DNA of 7,349 nt from Collinsella aerofaciens (GTDB lineage Bacteria; Actinomycetota; Coriobacteriia; Coriobacteriales; Coriobacteriaceae): assembly GCF_902364355.1 (NCBI RefSeq), contig NZ_CABJDK010000016.1:1-7349 (forward strand), given 5' to 3'. Shown in pieces: positions 6,661-7,349 of this stretch. Numbering within the stretch: position 1 is the stretch's first letter; each line of letters begins with the position of its first letter. The notes beneath the pieces are model-generated. The model worked only from the letters and a program-made list of their open reading frames with translations, did not search any database and was not told the origin of the DNA. The position numbers and the translations under genes were made by a program.

Positions 6661-7200
6661 CTATGCTCCTAGCGTATCTTGCGAAGCATCGCCCAGGTGC
6701 TCCGTCAATGCTGAATTCTGCAGCTGCTCGAGCTCATCTAATACAGAGCGAGCCTCTTTAAATGTCTGCGCAACGCGTTTCTTGGTGCTCACCTTTTCAT
6801 CTTTTGGCTTAGGCCGAGCATCTTCGGTAATCGCGATGGCATTCGCAACGGCCAAGTCTCCCGTAAGCGTAATGGAAAGAGCGACCTCAACAACGCCCAG
6901 TTCTTGAGCGATCTCGAGAGCACGGCCCGAAAGCAGCGCCTTCGGTTTGCCGAGTTTATCACGCGTTACCGAAACATCCTTGCGACCCACGCCTTGACTA
7001 AAACCCGTGCCGAGAGCTTTAAGCACCGCCTCGCGCGAAGCAAAGCGGCTCGCATAGTGAGCAGCGGGACGCGATGATGCATCGCAATACGCACGCTCTT
7101 CTTCGGTAAACACACGCCGAGCAAACGACGGCGTCTTTTCAAGAATTGATTTCATGCGGGAAATCTCGACGATATCAACGCCGATACCAGCTTCAGCCAT
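6661..7200 (-). CDS. acpS: Holo-[acyl-carrier-protein] synthase with C-terminal extension
   Basis: This protein moves the 4'-phosphopantetheine arm from coenzyme A to a serine of acyl carrier protein, activating it for fatty-acid synthesis. The AcpS fold occupies residues 1-127 of 179. The metal-binding aspartate D9 is in GVDIVEISRM. The signature RFASREAVLKALGTG (52-66) holds E57 and K61, with arginine where lysine is commoner (AxKEA). The C-terminal strand SITLTGDLAVA resembles the E. coli type, which lacks the histidine of the Bacillus enzyme. Residues 128-179 form an extra charged, probably helical tail not found in typical 120-126-residue AcpS proteins. The start at 7200 is preferred over an in-frame ATG at 7212 because GGAGGTG sits just before it and overlaps the upstream ATG. 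It is the first gene of the operon. Confidence 0.93.
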   Translation of the reverse strand: MAEAGIGVDIVEISRMKSILEKTPSFARRVFTEEERAYCDASSRPAAHYASRFASREAVLKALGTGFSQGVGRKDVSVTRDKLGKPKALLSGRALEIAQELGVVEVALSITLTGDLAVANAIAITEDARPKPKDEKVSTKKRVAQTFKEARSVLDELEQLQNSALTEHLGDASQDTLGA

Positions 7201-7203
7201 GTT

Positions 7204-7210
7204 CACCTCC
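7204..7210 (-). promoter_or_regulatory. Ribosome-binding site that fixes the acpS start
   Basis: GGAGGTG on the minus strand lies 3 nt before the ATG at 7200 (5 nt if counted from GGAGG). The in-frame ATG at 7212 overlaps this site and has no such sequence of its own, so the shorter protein starting MAEAGIG is the better choice. Confidence 0.85.
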
Positions 7211-7229
7211 ATATCGCACAGACTAAGTT

Positions 7230-7259
7230 ATTGTAGCCCGTTCACAGAAGATGCGACAA
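7230..7259 (-). promoter_or_regulatory. Likely proximal promoter of the acpS operon
   Basis: On the minus strand TTGTCG (7259-7254) and TACAAT (7235-7230) are separated by 18 bp. The -10 box matches the housekeeping consensus at 5 of 6 bases and the -35 box at 4 of 6. Transcription would start near 7223, giving a leader of about 23 nt with the ribosome-binding site inside it. No operator-like dyad was seen. Confidence 0.5.
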
Positions 7260-7265
7260 ACGAGG

Positions 7266-7295
7266 GTTATAAAACACAGCTACTATGTGAGACAA
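7266..7295 (-). promoter_or_regulatory. Possible distal promoter of the acpS operon
   Basis: On the minus strand TTGTCT (7295-7290) and TATAAC (7271-7266) are 18 bp apart, in an AT-rich patch between the upstream terminator and acpS. Both boxes are reasonable matches (4 of 6 and 5 of 6). It would add about 36 nt to the leader compared with the proximal site. Either site, or both, could be used. Confidence 0.4.
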
Positions 7296-7309
7296 ATTGC
7301 CCGAGATAC

Positions 7310-7341
7310 AAAAAAGGGGGAGGCCGCGAGGCCTCCCCCTT
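7310..7341 (-). terminator. Strong intrinsic terminator of a minus-strand unit to the right
   Basis: A 12-bp perfect stem (7314-7325 / 7330-7341) closes a 4-nt loop. Read on the minus strand, the hairpin runs directly into six T residues (7315-7310, two of which can pair in the stem), the classic intrinsic form. It ends transcription coming from the right of the window and separates that unit from the acpS operon. On the plus strand the loop reads GCGA, a GNRA type, and the following TTCTT could give weaker termination in that direction too. Confidence 0.85.
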
Positions 7342-7349
7342 CTTCAAGT

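Overview
The window looks like chromosomal DNA of a moderately high-GC bacterium in the Coriobacteriia (Actinomycetota), most like Collinsella. This rests on the GC-rich third codon positions, the gene order, and above all the fusion of TsaB, RimI and TsaD in one polypeptide. The assignment is from memory of such genomes and was not checked by a search.

Six genes, all on the minus strand, fill 377-7200 and read from right to left: acpS, nnr (NnrE-NnrD fusion), alr, a family-4 uracil-DNA glycosylase, tsaE, and the TsaB-RimI-TsaD fusion. Neighbouring genes touch, overlap, or lie at most 12 bp apart, so they very probably form one operon. Two promoter-like sites lie between acpS and a strong hairpin terminator (7310-7341). 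That terminator ends a minus-strand unit lying to the right of the window, so the operon starts here. The genes are housekeeping functions: carrier-protein activation (AcpS), repair of damaged NAD(P)H (Nnr), D-alanine for peptidoglycan (Alr), uracil removal from DNA (UDG), t6A37 tRNA modification (TsaE, TsaB, TsaD) and S18 acetylation (RimI).

The left 376 bp hold no credible gene but are highly structured. A 33-bp perfect inverted repeat (230-262 / 332-364) starts 12 bp after the stop codon of the last gene and encloses a nested 9-bp hairpin, so 135 nt can fold into one long hairpin. The core of this structure is repeated in the opposite orientation at the left edge (1-50 against 309-260). 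The two copies match at 43 of 50 positions. Six of the seven differences are three compensated base pairs in the 9-bp stem, while the loop ATTAA and the 3' tag TTTGCGTGCGGAACT are unchanged. This is direct covariation evidence for a conserved RNA structure, probably a 3'-end element of two converging transcription units. It is the most unusual signal in the window.

Other points of interest are the triple fusion, a 50-residue charged tail on AcpS, and an alanine at the usual carbamylated-lysine position of Alr.
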